Assembly (NCBI RefSeq): GCF_008704715.1
Contig: NZ_CP023689.1
Location: 930,001 to 994,000, forward strand
Source: Streptomyces chartreusis
GTDB taxonomy: Bacteria; Actinomycetota; Actinomycetes; Streptomycetales; Streptomycetaceae
Reading direction: 5' to 3'
Length of the DNA stretch: 64,000 bases
The translations under genes and the position numbers were made by a program. The notes beneath the pieces were generated by a model. It searched no databases, was not told where the DNA came from, and worked only from the letters and a program-made list of their open reading frames with translations. Numbering within the stretch: position 1 is the stretch's first letter; every line of letters starts with the position of its first letter. Of the stretch, positions 55,401 through 64,000 are shown piece after piece.

Positions 55401-58400
55401 ACGACGGCGACGGCGATCTGGCCGCTGCCGGTCAGCTCCTTCAGCAGCTCGGTCACCTCGGCCTCGCCGCCCTCCACTGCGGCCATCGCACCGCCCTCGG
55501 GCAGCGCCTGCATCAGCCGGGCCCGCGCGGCCACCAGCCTTACCGCGTCAGGGAGTTCGAAGACCCCGGCGGCGTACGCGGCTGCCAGCTCGCCCACCGA
55601 GTGCCCGAGCACGAGGTCGGGGCGGACGCCCCAGGACCTGAGGAGTTCGACGAGGGCGACTTGCAGGGCGAAGAGGGCCGACTGCGCGTATCCGGTGGCG
55701 TTCAGCGGGTTCGCGTCCCCCTGCCGGTCGGCGGGCTCGGCGAGCAGCATCTCGCGCAGCGGGTGGGCGAATCCGTTCTCGGATCCTCCCAGTTCGGCTT
55801 CCAGCAGCTCGCACACGGCGTCCAGAGTCTGCGCGAACACCGGGTAGGCGGCGTGCAGTTCCCGCCCCATGCCGGGCCGCTGGCTGCCCTGCCCGGTGAA
55901 CATCCATGCCGTACGGCCGTCGCCGACCGTGCCGCTGACGACCGTGGCGGAGCCGGGTGCGGGGGCGCCGTCGGCGGCCAACGCGGCCAGCCCGGCGCGG
56001 AGTTGGCCGAGATCGGCGCCGAGCACGATGGCACGGTGGTCGAGCACGGCACGGGACGTCGCCAGCGCGTGCGCCACGTCGCCGGGGTGGGCCGGCTCGT
56101 CCAGGCCGGCGAGGAAGCCCGTCAGCCGGGCCGCCTGGGCGCGGGTCGCCCGGTCGGTACGGCCGGACACCACCCAGGGCACGAGCGGCGCACCGGAGTC
56201 CTGGCCCCCCGCTCCCCGCGTGCCACCCGGCTCGCGCCCGCTCACGCGCTCGCCGTCCGGTGCCTCCTCCAGGATCACGTGGGCGTTCGTACCGCTGATG
56301 CCGAACGAGGACACACCGGCCCGGCGCGGGTGCCCGGCGGCCTCCCAGTCCCGGGTTTCGGTGAGCAGTCGTACCGCTCCGGACCCCCACTCGATGTGCT
56401 CGGAGGGCCGGTCGACGTGCAGGGTGCGGGGCAGGTGGCGGCGCTGGAGCGCCATGACCATCTTGATGACGCTCGCCGCGGCGGCGCCCGCCTGGGCGTG
56501 CCCGATGTTGGACTTGATCGAGCCGAGCCACAGCGGCTCGTCGTCGGTGCGCGCCTGGCCGTACGTCGCGAGCAGGGCGTGCGCCTCGATCGGGTCGCCG
56601 AGCCGGGTGCCGGTACCGTGCGCCTCGACCACGTCGACCTCGGCGGGCGAGACGCGCGCCGCCTTCAGTGCCTGTCGGATGACGCGCTGCTGGGACGGGC
56701 CGTTCGGCGCGGTCAGCCCATTGGACGCACCGTCCTGATTGACGGCGCTGCCCCGCACCACGGCCAGCACCGGATGGTTGTTGCGCCGGGCGTCGGACAG
56801 CCGCTCCAGGACGAGCATGCCCCCGCCCTCGCTCCAGCCGGTCCCGTCCGCGCTGTCGGCGAAGGACTTGCAGCGCCCGTCCCCGGCAAGGCCGCCCTGC
56901 CGCGCGAACTCCAGGAACATGCCCGGCGTCGCCATCACGGTGGCCCCGCCGGCCAGAGCCATGTCGCACTCGCCGGCCCGCAGCGCCTGGGCGGCCAGAT
57001 GCAGGGCGACGAGCGCGGACGAGCACGCGGTGTCCACGGACACGGCCGGGCCCTCCAGCCCGAACACGTACGACAGCCGGCCCGACGCCACGCTCGGCGT
57101 ACTGCCGGTCAGCAGATAGCCGTCCGTCTCCGGGTCGGCGTCGTCGTCCTCCTGCCCGCTGGCGTACCCGTTCGCGGACACACCCGCGTAGACGCCGGTC
57201 GACGATCCCTGGAGGGACAGCGGGTCGATGCCCGCGCGCTCCAGCGCCTCCCACGCCGTCTCCAGCAGCAACCGCTGCTGCGGGTCCATGGCGACGGCCT
57301 CGCGCGGCGAGATCCCGAACAGCTCGGCGTCGAACTCCGTCGCACCGTCGACGAATCCGCCGACCGCTGCGAGGCCCTCCAGCGTCTTCATGTTCCAGCC
57401 TCGGTCGAGGGGGAACGGCGTGATGCCGTCGCCGCCGTCCGCCACCAGCGACCACAGCGCCTCCGGCGAGTCGACGCCCCCGGGGTAGCGGCACCCCATG
57501 CCGATGACGGCGATGGGCTCGTCGGCGGGTACGGCGCCGTACTCCTCCGTCGGTTCGTCGGCCGGCGCACCGACCAGTTGCTGCCGCAGGGACGCGGCCA
57601 GCGCGGCCGGCGTCGGGTGGTCGAAGATGACGGTCACCGGGAGGGTGACGCCGGTGGCGGAGCCGAGCCGGTTGCGCAGCTCGACTGCGGTCAGCGAGTC
57701 GAACCCGAGGTCCTTGAACGCTCGGGACGCGTCCACCGACCCCGCGGAAGCATGCCCGAGCACCGCCGCCACCTGCGCCTGCACCAGGTCGAGCAGTTCG
57801 CGGTCCTGCTCCTCCACGGACAGCGCCCGCAGCCGACCGGCCAGGGCACCCCCGGCCGCGCTCGACCCGGCGGCACGGCGTCGCCGGTCGGCCGCGGGCA
57901 CGAGCCCATGCAGGATGCCGGGCAGGCTGTCCCGTACGGCTGCCAGGGCGGACGTACGCAGGGCGACGGGAACGGCATTCGGCTCGTCGACAGCGAGCGC
58001 CGCGTCGAGGAGGGCCAGCCCTTCGCCTGTCTCCAGCGCCGGGAAGCCCTGCCGCGCGAGCCGCTCCAACTCCGGCCCACCGAGAGTGCCACCCATGCCC
58101 GCCTGCCACATGCCCCAGGCCAGCGATACGGCGGGCAGCCCCTGGGCGCGGCGGGTGGCGGCGAGGGCGTCGAGGATGTTGTTCGCGGCGGAGTAGGCGG
58201 CCTGCCCGGCATTGCCCACGACGCCCGCGAAGGAAGAGAAGAGCACGAAGGCCGACAGGTCACGATCGGCCGTCAACTCATGCAGATGCAGGGCCGATTC
58301 GACCTTCGCGGCCATGACCCGGGCCAGACGCTCCGGCGTCAGATCGGCGACCAGACCGTCATCCAGCACACCCGCCGCATGCACCACACCCGACAGGTCA

Positions 58401-61400
58401 ACACCATCGAGCACGGCAGCCAGCGCGGCGCGGTCGGAGACGTCACACGCACGCACATCGATCCGCGCGCCCAACTCCCTCAGCTCCGAAGCGAGTTCGC
58501 AGGCACCCGGAGCCTCCGGCCCCCGCCGGGAAACGAGCAGCAAGTCCCGTACCCCATGCTCGGTGACCAGGTGCCGGGCGACCTCCGCACCCAGCCCACC
58601 GGTCCCACCGGTGATCAGCACCGTGTCCTCGCCGCCCCACGGCGACGGCACCGAGATGACGACCTTGCCGACGTGCTTGGCCTGCCCCAGCAGGCGCAGC
58701 GCCTCCGGTGCGCGCGAGATCGGGTAGGCGGCGACCGGGGCGGGCCGCAGGGCGCCGTCCTCGAAGAGGTTCAGCAGGGCGGCGAACATCTCGGCGATCC
58801 GGTCGGGGCCGGCGTCGATGAGGTCGAAGGCGGTGTAGTCGATGCCGTGCTCGGCCCGTACCTCCTCGGCATCGCGGATGTCGGTCTTGCCCATCTCCAC
58901 GAACCGGCCACCGGGCCGAACCAACCGCAGCGACGCGTCCACGAACTCACCGGCCAGGGAGTCCAGCACCACATCGACACCCGACTGGAACCGCTGCTCG
59001 AACTCGGTGGTCCGCGAGGAGGCGATCCGCTCGTCCGGGACCCCGAGCTCGCGTACGACCGGCCACTTCGGCTCGCTCGCCGTCGCATACACCTCGGCCC
59101 CCAGGTGGCGCGCGAGTTGCACGGCCGCCGTGCCGACACCGCCGGCGGCGGAGTGGACAAGCACCGACTCCCCCGCCTCAAGACCGGCCAGGTCGACCAG
59201 GGCGTAGTAGGCGGTCAGGAACACGATCGGCACCGACGCCGCCTGCTCGAACGACCACCCCTCCGGGATCCGGGTGAGCAGGCGCCCGTCGGTCACGGCC
59301 GTCGGAGCGAACGCCCCGTCGAGCAGACCCATCACCCGGTCCCCGACGACCAGGTCGGTCACCCCGGCGCCGGTCTCGACGACCACGCCGGCGCCCTCGT
59401 GCCCGAGCCGGCCGGCATCACCCGGGTACATGCCGAGGACGTTCAGTACGTCACGGAAGTTGACGCCCGCGGCCCGTACCCCGACCCGCACCTCGCCGGG
59501 GCCGAGAGCACGCGGTTCCTCGGGAACGAGCGCGACCCCGTCCAGTCGCCCCTGAGCCACCACGTCCATCCGCCAGCCGACACCCACACCCACCGGCGGC
59601 ACCAGCACCCCGCCCGACGTCATCCGCACCATCCGCGGCACCCAGAGCTGACCGGCGCGAATGGCGACCTGCTGGTCGTCGATGGAGGCGGCGGCGAGGC
59701 GATACGAGGCCGGGTCGTCGTCGACGTCCACGAGGGCGAAGCGGCCCGGGTGCTCGTTCATGGCGGAGCGGACCAGTCCCCAGACTCCGGCGCCTCCTGT
59801 ATCGGGGGTCTCGCCGCCCCGTACGGCCACGGCTCCGTTGGTCACGACCACGAGGCGTGCACCGGCGAAACGCTCGTCCGTCGCCCACTCTCGGACGGCG
59901 TCCAGGACCTCGGTCACCGCGGCAGTGCCCGCCCCACGGCGGACCGGGAGCAGGGCGGTGCCGGTCACGGACGCGTCGCCATCACCGCCGTACGGCACGA
60001 GGGTCAGTCCCGCTTCGTGCCAGGGCTCGGCGTCGTCCGGCATGCGCAGGACCGGCACCCGCCCGGCGGCGGCAGCGGGCTCGGCGTCGGCCGGTGTCCA
60101 CTCCACGCGGTAGAGGTGCTCGGCCTTCGTGGCGGCGGCACCGGCGGCGAACCGGGCGGGCGACGCCGGGCGCAGCAGCAGTGACTCGACGGCGGCGACG
60201 GGAGCGCCGGTGGCGTCGGCGACGTGCAGGGCGTAGGTGCCGGAGCCGCGCGGGACGATCCGGACGCGGACGATGTCGGCGCCGACGGCGTGGCAGGACA
60301 CGCCCGTCCAGGCGAACGGCAGCAGCGCGCCCTGCTGTTCGTCGGCGCGCAGGGCCAGGGCGTGCAGCACCGAGTCCAGCAGGGCGGGGTGCAGGGCGAA
60401 GGCGTTCGCCTCGGGGTCCGTGCCTTCGGGCAGCGCGGCCTCGACGTACAGTTCCTCGCCCCGGGCCCAGACCTGTCGCAGGCCACGGAAGGCGCTGCCG
60501 TAACGCAGGCCGGTCTCGGCCAGCCTGTCGTACAGCCCGGTCGTGTCGATCCGCTGGGCGTCGGCGGGAGGCCAGGTCCGCAGCTCGGCGGACCCGGCCG
60601 GTGCCTCGCTGTCGCTGACCGTTCCCTCGGCGTGCAGGGTCCAGATGGAGTCGTCGTCCTGGGTGCGGTCGGGGCGCCCGTACAGACGGAGCGGGCGCGC
60701 GCCAGTGCCGTCAGGGGCGTCGAGGGCGATCTGGATCTGGATCGAGCCCTGCTCGGGGAGGATCAGCGGGGCCTGGAGGGTGAGTTCGTCGACGCGGTCG
60801 CAGCCTGCTCGGTCGGCCGCCGCCAGGGCGAGTTCGACCAGTGCCGTGCCCGGTACGACGATCGTCTCGCCCACGACGTGGTCCGCGAGCCAAGGCGCGA
60901 CGGCCGTCGACAGCCGGGCGGTCAGCAGGACGGCGTCCGATCCGGCGACCGGGACGGCCGCGCCGAGCAGCGGGTGGTCGGCGGCCCTGAGACCCAGGCC
61001 GCGCGCGTCGCCGGCCGAGCCCACGTCGCGCAGCCAGTACCGCTCGCGCTGGAACGCGTACGTCGGCAGCGCCGTCCGTACGGCACCGCTGCCCTCGAAC
61101 ACGGCCGGCCAGTGGACGGCGGTGCCCCGCACGTACAGCTCGGCGACGGCACGCAGAGCTGCCTCCGCCTCCGGGAGGTTCCTGCGCAGCGCGGAGAGCG
61201 CGAACGCCGGTTCCACCATGGTGGACAGGACGGGATCGGGGCCGACTTCGAGGAACCGTACGGCGCCGAGTTCGTCCGCGGCCGTGCGCACCGCGTCGTG
61301 GAAGCGGACGGCCTCTCGCACCTGTCGCACCCAGTAGTCGGGGGTGGTCCAGTCGCCGTCACCGAGGGTGGCGCCGGTCAGGGTGCTCACGGCGGGCAGC

Positions 61401-64000
61401 GACGGCCGGTGGTAGGTGATCTGTTCGGCGACGGTGGTGAACTCGTCGAGCATCGGCTCCATGAGCGGTGAGTGGAAGGCGTGCGAGACGCGGAGGCGGG
61501 TGACCCGGCGCCCGCGTTCACGGACCGCCGCCATGACCCGCTCGACACCTTCCTCGGTGCCGGAGACCACTACGGCGGTAGGTCCATTGACCGCGGCGAT
61601 CGTCACGTCGGCGGTGAGCAGGTCGGCGATCTCCGTCTCGTCTGCCTCTACGGCAGCCATCGCGCCACCCTCGGGAAGGGCCTGCATGAGACGGGCGCGA
61701 GCTGCCACCAGCCTTACGGCATCGGGGAGTTCGAAGACCCCGGCCGTGTACGCGGCGGCGTACTCACCGATGGAGTGACCCAGCACCAGGTCGGGGCGCA
61801 GACCCCACGAGCCCAGGAGTGCCGCGAGCGCGGCCTCGACCGCGAACAGGGCTGCTTGGGCGTAGCCGGTGCGGTCGAGGAGAGCGGCGGCTTCTGAGTC
61901 CTCGTCCGCGAAGAGGACGGCGCGCAGCGGGAGGGGGAAGCCGTCGGCGCCGGACAGCTCGGCCCCCAGCAGCGCCGCCGTCTCGTCGAAGGCGCGGGCG
62001 AACTGCGGGTAGGAGGCGTGCAGTTCGCGGCCCATGCCGAGGCGCTGACTGCCCTGACCGGTGAACATCCAGGCGGTACGGCCCTCGGTGACGACACCGG
62101 TCACGGCGGGCATGTCGAGCCCGGACCGCAGCTCGTCGGCGTCCCGGCCCAGCACGACGGCCCGGTGGTCAAGGGCGGCCCGGGTCGTGGCCAGGGACAG
62201 TCCGATGTCGAGCGGCGACAGCTCGGGCCGCTCGGCGAGGAAGGTGGCGAGCCTGTCCGACTGGGCGTCGATGGCCTGCCGACTGCGACCCGACAAGGCC
62301 CACGGAATGACCGGCACCGGGGTCGGGGACTCCGGCCGGCGAGGGGACGCCCCGATCGGAGCTTCTTCGAGGATGACGTGGGCGTTGGTCCCGCTGATGC
62401 CGAAGGACGAGACACCCGCCCGACGCGGACGCTCCCCCCGCGGCCAAGCCCGCTCCTCCGTCAGCAACTCCACCGCACCCGCCGACCAGTCCACGTGAGA
62501 CGACGGCTCATCGACATGCAACGTGCGCGGCAGAGTCTGCTCACGCAGGGCCATCACCATCTTGACCACGCTCGCGACACCGGCTGCCGCCTGCGCGTGC
62601 CCGATGTTCGACTTGATCGAGCCGAGCCACAGGGGATCGTCATCGGCATGCGCCTGGCCGTAGGTCGCCAGGAGGGCCTGAGCCTCGATGGGGTCACCGA
62701 GACGCGTGCCCGTGCCGTGCGCCTCGACAGCGTCGACCTCGGCGGCGTCCACTCCCGCCGCCGCCAACGCCTGCCGGATCACCCGCTGCTGCGACGGACC
62801 GTTCGGCGCAGTCAGCCCATTCGACGCACCGTCCTGATTGACCGCCGAGCCCCGCACGACCGCCAGCACCGGATGGTTGTTCCGCCGGGCATCGGACAGG
62901 CGCTCCAGGACCAGAACACCGCCGCCCTCGGCCCAGCCCGTCCCATCAGCGCCGTCGGCGAACGACTTGCACCGACCGTCACCCGCCAACCCACCCTGCC
63001 GCGCGAACTCCAGGAAGATACCCGGCGTCGCCATGACCGTGGCCCCACCGGCCAGGGCGAGGTCACACTCACCCGACCGCAACGCCTGGCACGCCAGATG
63101 CAGAGCGACCAGAGCCGACGAGCAGGCGGTGTCCACCGACACTGCGGGCCCCTCCAGCCCGAACACATACGACAGCCGACCCGACGCCACACTCGGCGTA
63201 CTGCCGGTCAGCAGATACCCACCGGTCTCGCCCTGCGGGCTCTGCATGTTCCCGCCGTAGCCACTCCCGGAAACGCCGGCATAGACGCCGGTCGAGCTTC
63301 CGCGCAGCGACGACGGGTCGATCCCCGCGTCCTCCAACGCCTCCCACGCCGTCTCCAACAGCAACCGCTGCTGCGGATCCATCGCCAGCGCCTCACGCGG
63401 CGAGATCCCGAACAACTCCGCGTCAAAGAACGCAGCACCGTCAACGAAGCCGCCAACCGCGGCCAGACCCTCCAACAGGGCCGGGTCCCAGCCACGATCC
63501 GCCGGCAGCGACGACAGCCCGTCCCTGCCCTCCACGACCAGATCCCACAAACCCACAGCGGAATCCGCCCCACCCGGGAAACGACAGCCCAAACCCACGA
63601 TCGCCACCGGCTCATCGACGGCCGTGCGTGTGCGGCCGGCGCCCGTCACGGTGTCGTCCGTGGTATCCGCCGCGCCCAGCAGTTGGGTCTTGAGGAAGCC
63701 GGCGAGGGCGGAGGGCGTCGGGTGGTCGAAGACGAGGGTGGCGGGGAGCGTGACGCCGGTCGCGGAACCGAGTCGGTTGCGCAGGTCGACAGCGGTCAGC
63801 GAGTCGAACCCGAGGTCCTTGAAGGCGCGGGAGGTGTCGATCGACCCCGCCGACGCATGGCCCAGCACAGCGGCGACCTGCGCCTGCACCACGTCCAGCA
63901 ACTGTCGTTCCTGCTCGGCCGGCTGGAGCCCGGCCAGCTTCCGGGCCAGGCCGGAGGCAGCCGCCGCGCCCACCTGGCCGGCGGCACGACGCCGACGGTC
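52424..64000 (-). CDS. Type I modular PKS, 5' end beyond the window
   Basis: The frame is open to the window end; the GTG at 63973 is internal, since the sequence before it matches the KR-ACP linker of the next module (DRRRRAAGQ). Order: ACP (63.8 kb); KS (Cys near 63.13 kb), AT (HAFH near 61.48 kb), DH (DHVVGE at 60867-60884 and DSVLH), ER (NADPH loop [10 protein letters not shown] near 59.14 kb), KR with LDD, and ACP (57.7 kb); then KS, AT (HAFH near 55.28 kb), KR without LDD (AAGIPANG, catalytic Tyr in QSAYAAAN) and ACP (52.9 kb); then an acidic C-terminal docking region. All ATs look malonyl-specific. The first full module should give a fully saturated unit, the second a hydroxyl. A short repeat insertion lies in the KR region at 54230-54362. 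Confidence 0.93.
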   Translation of the reverse strand, partial: DRRRRAAGQVGAAAASGLARKLAGLQPAEQERQLLDVVQAQVAAVLGHASAGSIDTSRAFKDLGFDSLTAVDLRNRLGSATGVTLPATLVFDHPTPSALAGFLKTQLLGAADTTDDTVTGAGRTRTAVDEPVAIVGLGCRFPGGADSAVGLWDLVVEGRDGLSSLPADRGWDPALLEGLAAVGGFVDGAAFFDAELFGISPREALAMDPQQRLLLETAWEALEDAGIDPSSLRGSSTGVYAGVSGSGYGGNMQSPQGETGGYLLTGSTPSVASGRLSYVFGLEGPAVSVDTACSSALVALHLACQALRSGECDLALAGGATVMATPGIFLEFARQGGLAGDGRCKSFADGADGTGWAEGGGVLVLERLSDARRNNHPVLAVVRGSAVNQDGASNGLTAPNGPSQQRVIRQALAAAGVDAAEVDAVEAHGTGTRLGDPIEAQALLATYGQAHADDDPLWLGSIKSNIGHAQAAAGVASVVKMVMALREQTLPRTLHVDEPSSHVDWSAGAVELLTEERAWPRGERPRRAGVSSFGISGTNAHVILEEAPIGASPRRPESPTPVPVIPWALSGRSRQAIDAQSDRLATFLAERPELSPLDIGLSLATTRAALDHRAVVLGRDADELRSGLDMPAVTGVVTEGRTAWMFTGQGSQRLGMGRELHASYPQFARAFDETAALLGAELSGADGFPLPLRAVLFADEDSEAAALLDRTGYAQAALFAVEAALAALLGSWGLRPDLVLGHSIGEYAAAYTAGVFELPDAVRLVAARARLMQALPEGGAMAAVEADETEIADLLTADVTIAAVNGPTAVVVSGTEEGVERVMAAVRERGRRVTRLRVSHAFHSPLMEPMLDEFTTVAEQITYHRPSLPAVSTLTGATLGDGDWTTPDYWVRQVREAVRFHDAVRTAADELGAVRFLEVGPDPVLSTMVEPAFALSALRRNLPEAEAALRAVAELYVRGTAVHWPAVFEGSGAVRTALPTYAFQRERYWLRDVGSAGDARGLGLRAADHPLLGAAVPVAGSDAVLLTARLSTAVAPWLADHVVGETIVVPGTALVELALAAADRAGCDRVDELTLQAPLILPEQGSIQIQIALDAPDGTGARPLRLYGRPDRTQDDDSIWTLHAEGTVSDSEAPAGSAELRTWPPADAQRIDTTGLYDRLAETGLRYGSAFRGLRQVWARGEELYVEAALPEGTDPEANAFALHPALLDSVLHALALRADEQQGALLPFAWTGVSCHAVGADIVRVRIVPRGSGTYALHVADATGAPVAAVESLLLRPASPARFAAGAAATKAEHLYRVEWTPADAEPAAAAGRVPVLRMPDDAEPWHEAGLTLVPYGGDGDASVTGTALLPVRRGAGTAAVTEVLDAVREWATDERFAGARLVVVTNGAVAVRGGETPDTGGAGVWGLVRSAMNEHPGRFALVDVDDDPASYRLAAASIDDQQVAIRAGQLWVPRMVRMTSGGVLVPPVGVGVGWRMDVVAQGRLDGVALVPEEPRALGPGEVRVGVRAAGVNFRDVLNVLGMYPGDAGRLGHEGAGVVVETGAGVTDLVVGDRVMGLLDGAFAPTAVTDGRLLTRIPEGWSFEQAASVPIVFLTAYYALVDLAGLEAGESVLVHSAAGGVGTAAVQLARHLGAEVYATASEPKWPVVRELGVPDERIASSRTTEFEQRFQSGVDVVLDSLAGEFVDASLRLVRPGGRFVEMGKTDIRDAEEVRAEHGIDYTAFDLIDAGPDRIAEMFAALLNLFEDGALRPAPVAAYPISRAPEALRLLGQAKHVGKVVISVPSPWGGEDTVLITGGTGGLGAEVARHLVTEHGVRDLLLVSRRGPEAPGACELASELRELGARIDVRACDVSDRAALAAVLDGVDLSGVVHAAGVLDDGLVADLTPERLARVMAAKVESALHLHELTADRDLSAFVLFSSFAGVVGNAGQAAYSAANNILDALAATRRAQGLPAVSLAWGMWQAGMGGTLGGPELERLARQGFPALETGEGLALLDAALAVDEPNAVPVALRTSALAAVRDSLPGILHGLVPAADRRRRAAGSSAAGGALAGRLRALSVEEQDRELLDLVQAQVAAVLGHASAGSVDASRAFKDLGFDSLTAVELRNRLGSATGVTLPVTVIFDHPTPAALAASLRQQLVGAPADEPTEEYGAVPADEPIAVIGMGCRYPGGVDSPEALWSLVADGGDGITPFPLDRGWNMKTLEGLAAVGGFVDGATEFDAELFGISPREAVAMDPQQRLLLETAWEALERAGIDPLSLQGSSTGVYAGVSANGYASGQEDDDADPETDGYLLTGSTPSVASGRLSYVFGLEGPAVSVDTACSSALVALHLAAQALRAGECDMALAGGATVMATPGMFLEFARQGGLAGDGRCKSFADSADGTGWSEGGGMLVLERLSDARRNNHPVLAVVRGSAVNQDGASNGLTAPNGPSQQRVIRQALKAARVSPAEVDVVEAHGTGTRLGDPIEAHALLATYGQARTDDEPLWLGSIKSNIGHAQAGAAAASVIKMVMALQRRHLPRTLHVDRPSEHIEWGSGAVRLLTETRDWEAAGHPRRAGVSSFGISGTNAHVILEEAPDGERVSGREPGGTRGAGGQDSGAPLVPWVVSGRTDRATRAQAARLTGFLAGLDEPAHPGDVAHALATSRAVLDHRAIVLGADLGQLRAGLAALAADGAPAPGSATVVSGTVGDGRTAWMFTGQGSQRPGMGRELHAAYPVFAQTLDAVCELLEAELGGSENGFAHPLREMLLAEPADRQGDANPLNATGYAQSALFALQVALVELLRSWGVRPDLVLGHSVGELAAAYAAGVFELPDAVRLVAARARLMQALPEGGAMAAVEGGEAEVTELLKELTGSGQIAVAVVNGPSSVVVSGDEELVVEAMDAARGQGRRVSRLRVSHAFHSPLMDPMLADFATVAGTITYRRPTTPAVSTATGESVTAQWASAAYWVDQVRRPVRFHDALTTATGDIGATRLLELGPDPVLTALARSASDGRFTAAAALRAGRPEAETLLTAVAELFVRGMRTDWAAVTAAADPTDVGAAARVELPTYAFQRRRYWLRDRRAQRPLAARQHEADAGFWSLVEGGDPAVLAERLGVGADASLGSLLPVLSDWRRRQSEASELAAWRYTVTWKPVGVPAATLTGNWLVVAPEQVPADQAGFVEQCARALRDAGARVTVLTVGSHDSRTALAARVRELAPDGAVSLLAWADERQGEATADGQRAEATADGHRAMADGQQAEAVADGHRATPDGQPPVATALTLLLAQVWADAAGGTGAPLWCVTRSAVSVGTGDPLRHPAQAQLWGLGRSLALEHPDIWGGLTDLPVRPGHRDLARLAQLLAHGRSSTWAEDQLAVRAGGVFAARFLRDDAPGTAHPDESRVDGLGGTVLITGGTGALGRHVARRLARQGARHLLLVSRRGADAPGATELRDELARFGAHVTLAACDLTDRDEVRALIDGIPEDTPLTGVVHAAGIPANGVLADLTPRHLADALAAKARAADLLHELTADRDLGLFVLFASVTGVLGNAGQSAYAAANAHLDALAQHRRAAGMPATSVAWGPWAGDGMAADRAAEERIRRSGLRPLPPERALAALDQVLADDRPCTAVLDVSWDRFATAFALARPSSLLADLPDASTATRNGTGIPGAEAGELLARLRALPSGERERALGDFVQSRVAAVLGHETSAAIDADRAFKDFGFDSLTAVDLRNQLMAATGLRLATTLVFDHPTPAALGRHLHTELFPDDTADTSAHDLTDLDEARLRRVLAAAPLSRLRDAGLLPGLRTLLTEAEDAERRAEEEGATWSDDTPDDDTTIADLAVDDLVNLALGDITDPTDAAGPSADDDFGFDSDPRD
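54230..54362 (-). repeat. Imperfect tandem repeat inside a PKS KR region
   Basis: Five to six units of 7-9 residues built on A-D-G-(Q/H)-(R/Q)-A-(E)-A-(T/V) lie in the structural half of the KR of the last module of this gene. At DNA level the units are about 21-27 bp and imperfect. The insertion is hydrophilic and probably a surface loop. Confidence 0.75.

Noticed and set aside
53999..60184. A 2061-residue plus-strand open frame across the PKS
   Set aside because: Antisense shadow of PKS modules; no domain is recognisable.
29507..64000. Naming the product (a polyene or a particular hemiketal macrolide)
   Set aside because: Regulators resemble polyene clusters, but no run of KR-DH modules is visible and most of the PKS is outside the window.

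Overview
The window is GC-rich actinobacterial DNA, almost certainly a Streptomyces chromosome. The evidence is the strong G/C bias at third codon positions, tightly packed GTG/ATG-started genes, a furA-katG pair, a streptogrisin-type protease, several large LuxR (LAL) regulators and a modular type I polyketide synthase (PKS). I saw no rRNA, tRNA, CRISPR array or insertion sequence.

Left part (1-24.8 kb), ordinary accessory and metabolic genes. At 1-5.7 kb, an AcoR-like regulator (cut by the window edge) diverges from a hydroxyquinol-type aromatic degradation operon: flavin hydroxylase, hydroxyquinol 1,2-dioxygenase, maleylacetate reductase and a YceI-domain protein. Next come a small DUF5519-like protein, a PPK2 polyphosphate kinase, an AHSA1-like protein, and a MarR regulator divergent from an amidohydrolase across a 22-bp palindrome. 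A glucarate dehydratase plus GntP permease unit follows, with repeats upstream that look like an operator. Then there is a run of stress and housekeeping genes: an F420-type oxidoreductase, archease, CapA-like protein, two phosphoribosyltransferase-like proteins, a small secreted protein, an acetyltransferase, an SDR, a hemerythrin protein, an FSP1-like flavoprotein, katG with furA, and a secreted serine protease with a chitin-binding-like tail.

Middle (24.8-28.8 kb), an unassigned cassette on the minus strand. A 60-residue peptide gene is followed by a 232-aa protein, two paralogous all-helical proteins (DUF6895-like) and a beta-lactamase-fold serine hydrolase. The last four genes overlap by 4 bp each. 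I do not recognise this system.

Right part (29.5-64 kb), the 3' side of a type I polyketide gene cluster. Its regulators are three LAL proteins (two in tandem with degenerate Walker A motifs, one with a TTA codon at position 3) and a PAS-LuxR protein of the PimM/NysRIV/AmphRIV type. Tailoring and editing genes are a type II thioesterase, two cytochromes P450 and an Fe(II)/2-oxoglutarate (PhyH) oxygenase. Two PKS genes run leftward. The upstream gene (continuing past the window end) carries ACP, then KS-AT-DH-ER-KR-ACP, then KS-AT-KR-ACP. The downstream gene carries KS-AT-KR-ACP, then KS-AT-ACP-TE. All four ATs carry the malonyl-type HAFH motif and the last module has no KR. The released chain should therefore carry a C3 ketone, C5 and C7 hydroxyls and a saturated C8-C9, which could close a six-membered C3/C7 hemiketal. 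Sites resembling the PimM consensus lie in front of both P450 genes. The regulator set resembles that of polyene macrolide clusters, but the product cannot be named from this window.
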